NCBI GenBank assembly: GCA_002491195.1
Contig: DKVL01000014.1
Span: 34,324-42,549 of the forward strand
Length of the DNA stretch: 8,226 nucleotides
Reading direction: 5' to 3'
DNA from: Lachnospiraceae bacterium UBA7179
GTDB lineage: Bacteria > Bacillota > Clostridia > Lachnospirales > Lachnospiraceae
The notes below the pieces were generated by a model. That model did no database searches, had not been told where the DNA came from, and saw nothing but the letters and a program-made list of their open reading frames with translations. Positions 6,704-8,226 of this stretch are shown in pieces; the stretch's first letter is position 1, and each line of letters begins with the position of its first letter. Both the position numbers and the translations under genes were made by a program.

Positions 6704-7648
6704 ATGAAGAGAAAGCAAAGAGACTTAAAATACAGGCTGACACAGATAGCCGTCAGGATATTCCTGCTTTGTTTTGGAGTATTTTGCGCCATCACCATTG
6801 AATGGTTCAGTCTGGCGGAAGAACCGGTGATAAACTTAAATATTGAAAATGGTACTACGACAGTAGAAAATTATGCGTACAGCATGCAGTATGCGCTGCA
6901 GACAGTGTCTGTTCCTGACAGTGTGAATTATATTGGAATCAGTGCATTTGAAGGATGCGGAGCGCTCACGGATATCCAGATTGGCGCTCAGACGCAGGTA
7001 ATAGACAGCCGCGCTTTTGCAAAATGTATCAGCATTTCAGAGGTAAATATACCTCAGAGTGTTACAAAAATAGGCAACGCCGCGTTTTATGGATGCTTTA
7101 GTCTTCAAAATGTGAATCTGCCCGGCAATATTTCTACGCTTGAAAATAGTGTTTTTTATCAGTGCAGCGCTTTGTCGTATATTACCATTCCGGATTCGGT
7201 GAAGAGAATAGGGCGCCAGTGCTTTTATGGCTGTACTGCCCTTCAGTCAGTGACATTGCCGGAGGGACTGGAAACGATCGATGAGGGGGCATTCAACGAC
7301 TGCATCAGTCTGGGCAGTGTCAGCATACCCGATTCAGTTCAATCAATCGGGGCTGATGCGTTTACGAACTGTCCCAATATAAATATCCTATGCCAATCTG
7401 GCTCCTATGCTGAACAGTATGCTCAGCAGAATGGATTGAAGTATAGCGCTGTTTCCAAAGCGGGGACGCCTCTGAACGAAGAGCAGAGTGTTCCAGAGGA
7501 AAGCAGTAGAGTGCCGGTTAAAAGTGAATACAAGCCACCAAAGACAGGTGTGAATACACCGTATGAGCTGGTTGGATGTATTATGCTGTCTGCAGCAGTA
7601 ATATTCATTTTCCTGAAGAAAAAGGAAAAGGAGCTGGAACTTGAATAA
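6704..7648 (+). CDS. BspA-type leucine-rich-repeat surface protein with PPKTG anchor
   Basis: A 314-residue exported protein. A basic start and hydrophobic segment (about 13-34) form a signal peptide, with a plausible cut after SLA (residue 38). Seven LRR_5 (BspA/TpLRR) repeats of exactly 23 residues fill 68-228, with the pattern 'V-x-I-P-D-S-V-x-x-I-G-x-x-A-F-x-x-C-x-x-L-x-x'. A charged, Glu/Ser/Pro-rich spacer (about 250-277) leads to PPKTG (278-282), a hydrophobic helix (about 287-304) and a basic tail (KKKEKE). That is a complete wall-sorting signal with Pro in place of the first Leu of LPXTG. PPKTG-type motifs are used by sortase B of Clostridioides difficile, so the adjacent class B sortase is the likely partner. 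LRR_5 proteins often mediate adhesion or protein binding; the ligand here is unknown. AAGGAGG (6685-6691) lies 12 bases before the ATG. It is the last gene of the operon. Confidence 0.93.
   Translation: MKRKQRDLKYRLTQIAVRIFLLCFGVFCAITIEWFSLAEEPVINLNIENGTTTVENYAYSMQYALQTVSVPDSVNYIGISAFEGCGALTDIQIGAQTQVIDSRAFAKCISISEVNIPQSVTKIGNAAFYGCFSLQNVNLPGNISTLENSVFYQCSALSYITIPDSVKRIGRQCFYGCTALQSVTLPEGLETIDEGAFNDCISLGSVSIPDSVQSIGADAFTNCPNINILCQSGSYAEQYAQQNGLKYSAVSKAGTPLNEEQSVPEESSRVPVKSEYKPPKTGVNTPYELVGCIMLSAAVIFIFLKKKEKELELE
6905..7387 (+). repeat. Seven 23-residue LRR_5 repeats
   Basis: Repeats begin at residues 68, 91, 114, 137, 160, 183 and 206, with no insertions between them. Each has the conserved A-F/C-F-x-x-C core (for example AFEGCGAL, AFYGCFSL, CFYGCTAL, AFNDCISL). 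Spacing is fixed but DNA identity between units is low, so the array is old and probably stable in length. Confidence 0.88.
7535..7645 (+). other. C-terminal cell-wall sorting signal (PPKTG)
   Basis: The motif PPKTG is coded at 7535-7549. It is followed by about 18 hydrophobic residues (ELVGCIMLSAAVIFIFL) and the basic tail KKKEKELELE. The expected cut is between Thr and Gly. The acidic end of the tail (ELELE) after the lysines is slightly unusual. Confidence 0.88.
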
Positions 7649-7669
7649 TCGTGCCATGAGGAAAATAAG

Positions 7670-7710
7670 ACAACCGCAGTTCCCTCCAGGGATTGACGGT
7701 TGTTTTGTTT
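7670..7710 (+). terminator. Rho-independent terminator of the cyclase-sortase operon
   Basis: ACAACCG (7670-7676) pairs perfectly with CGGTTGT (7697-7703). Inside, CAGT/ATTG and CCC/GGG can extend the stem around a TCCA loop with single-base bulges. The 3' arm runs directly into TTTTGTTT. The hairpin begins 21 bases after the LRR gene stop, the usual place for an intrinsic terminator. The first bases of the T tract can also pair with AAG just before the 5' arm. Confidence 0.8.
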
Positions 7711-7990
7711 CTGGAAGACGCTTGATGGTTTTCGGAGGAACGAGAGGACCTTGCGTTTATGTGGGACATGTCATGAACGAGGAAAAGGAAGACTGTATCA
7801 GGCGCTGGTGCTTTTTTGGTGCACAGTGGCACGCAAGAAAATTAGTGGTTTTACTGCACGTGCTTCGTACGGTGAGTAGGGGAGAAAGTTTTTTTCACCT
7901 GCTCGATTTATCTGTTTGATATGCAAATAAAAGCAGAATGCATTCAGATCGGATAGGATTGGTAATAATATTTGAAAATGGTAAGATAAT
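7711..7990. other. Non-coding stretch, nothing recognised
   Basis: No gene with a recognisable protein or a credible ribosome site is seen on either strand. The only longer frame across it (7641-7919, TTG start) overlaps the end of the LRR gene, runs through the terminator and gives a low-complexity, family-less peptide. No tRNA-like fold, convincing promoter or repeat was found here. It may be decayed sequence. Confidence 0.5.
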
Positions 7991-8028
7991 AAGAGATGCA
8001 ACAATTTGTATAAATTGTTGCATCTCTT
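7991..8028. repeat. Perfect 17-bp inverted repeat, 4-base loop
   Basis: AAGAGATGCAACAATTT (7991-8007) and its exact complement (8012-8028) enclose the loop GTAT. Seventeen uninterrupted pairs is far beyond chance. No good T tract follows on either strand (TGATTACACC on +, ATTATCTTACC on -), so it is a poor classical terminator although it could act as a backup one. Other options are a cruciform site, an RNA-stability hairpin or an end of a small mobile repeat. Confidence 0.75.
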
Positions 8029-8072
8029 TGATTACACCTTATATATCGGTGGGGGGATTTCAAAACTTTAGC

Positions 8073-8099
8073 ACTTTTTTCAAATTTTTTCAAAAAAGT
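8073..8099. repeat. A/T-tract inverted repeat next to the long hairpin
   Basis: ACTTTTTT (8073-8080) is the complement of AAAAAAGT (8092-8099), and TTTTTTCAAA/TTTTTTCAAA also occurs as a direct repeat (8075-8084 and 8085-8094). The right arm overlaps the first bases of the large hairpin at 8097, so the two folds compete. The tract also supplies the minus-strand T run of that hairpin. Confidence 0.55.
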
Positions 8100-8163
8100 T
8101 TGAAGCTTTAGATTTTCTAAGCGGGCGAAGCACACCTGCTAAGAAAACCTAAAGCTTCAAACT
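8097..8163 (-). terminator. Long imperfect hairpin, likely terminator for a minus-strand gene to the right
   Basis: AGTTTGAAGCTTTAG (8097-8111) pairs perfectly with CTAAAGCTTCAAACT (8149-8163). Inside, after an A-C mismatch, TTTTCT pairs with AGAAAA; after an A-A mismatch, AGCGGG pairs with CCTGCT (one G-T). The loop is CGAAGCACA. On the minus strand the 15-bp outer stem runs straight into a T6 tract (complement of 8092-8097), the layout of an intrinsic terminator for a gene entering from beyond 8226. The + strand side has no T tract. Size and three-step stem are larger than a usual terminator, so a dispersed repeat element is an alternative. Confidence 0.55.
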
Positions 8164-8226
8164 GGGATTTGTTTGTGCCGCCGATGGCAGCATGACTGGA
8201 AGTATGGAAGAATATGTAGGTCTGGC

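Noticed and set aside
7641..7919. 92-codon + strand frame with TTG start
   Set aside because: It overlaps the end of the LRR gene, crosses the terminator hairpin, and its product has no recognisable domain or membrane segment.

Overview
The window looks like chromosome of a low-to-moderate GC, Gram-positive Clostridia-type bacterium, most likely a gut Lachnospiraceae-like Firmicute. The evidence is a class B sortase, a BspA-type leucine-rich-repeat surface protein with a PPKTG sorting signal, strong AGGAG-type ribosome sites, and a Glu/Ser-rich linker on a secreted repeat protein. This placement is inferred from gene content. All genes lie on the + strand.

Layout. Positions 1-2504 hold the 3' part of a large surface or secreted protein gene that runs in from the left. 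It has a 36-bp tandem repeat encoding a Glu/Ser linker (1-107), a small 24-bp tandem repeat (519-590), a beta-helix-like body, and six Gly-rich 'ITINGGxVxA...AAIG' repeats near its end. After a 95-bp gap comes a tight five-gene cluster (2600-7648): a membrane CHASE2 sensor fused to a class III adenylate cyclase; a stand-alone cyclic-nucleotide-binding protein with no DNA-binding domain; a TIM-barrel protein of the sugar isomerase/endonuclease IV fold; a class B sortase; and a leucine-rich-repeat protein with a C-terminal sorting signal. Gaps are 21, 12, -38 and 2 bp, so this is almost certainly one operon. A hairpin with a T-rich tail (7670-7710) ends it. The last 0.5 kb has no convincing gene but holds two striking inverted repeats (7991-8028 and 8097-8163).

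How the genes may work together (inference). The cyclase senses something outside the cell through CHASE2 and makes cAMP. The cNMP-binding protein is the obvious receptor but cannot bind DNA by a Crp-type helix-turn-helix, so it would act by protein contact. The last two genes form a sortase and its wall-anchored substrate: PPKTG is a known type of motif for clostridial sortase B. The unit therefore resembles a cAMP-signalling module physically joined to a surface-display module, with a metal-binding TIM-barrel enzyme of unknown substrate between them. That combination is the most interesting content of the window.
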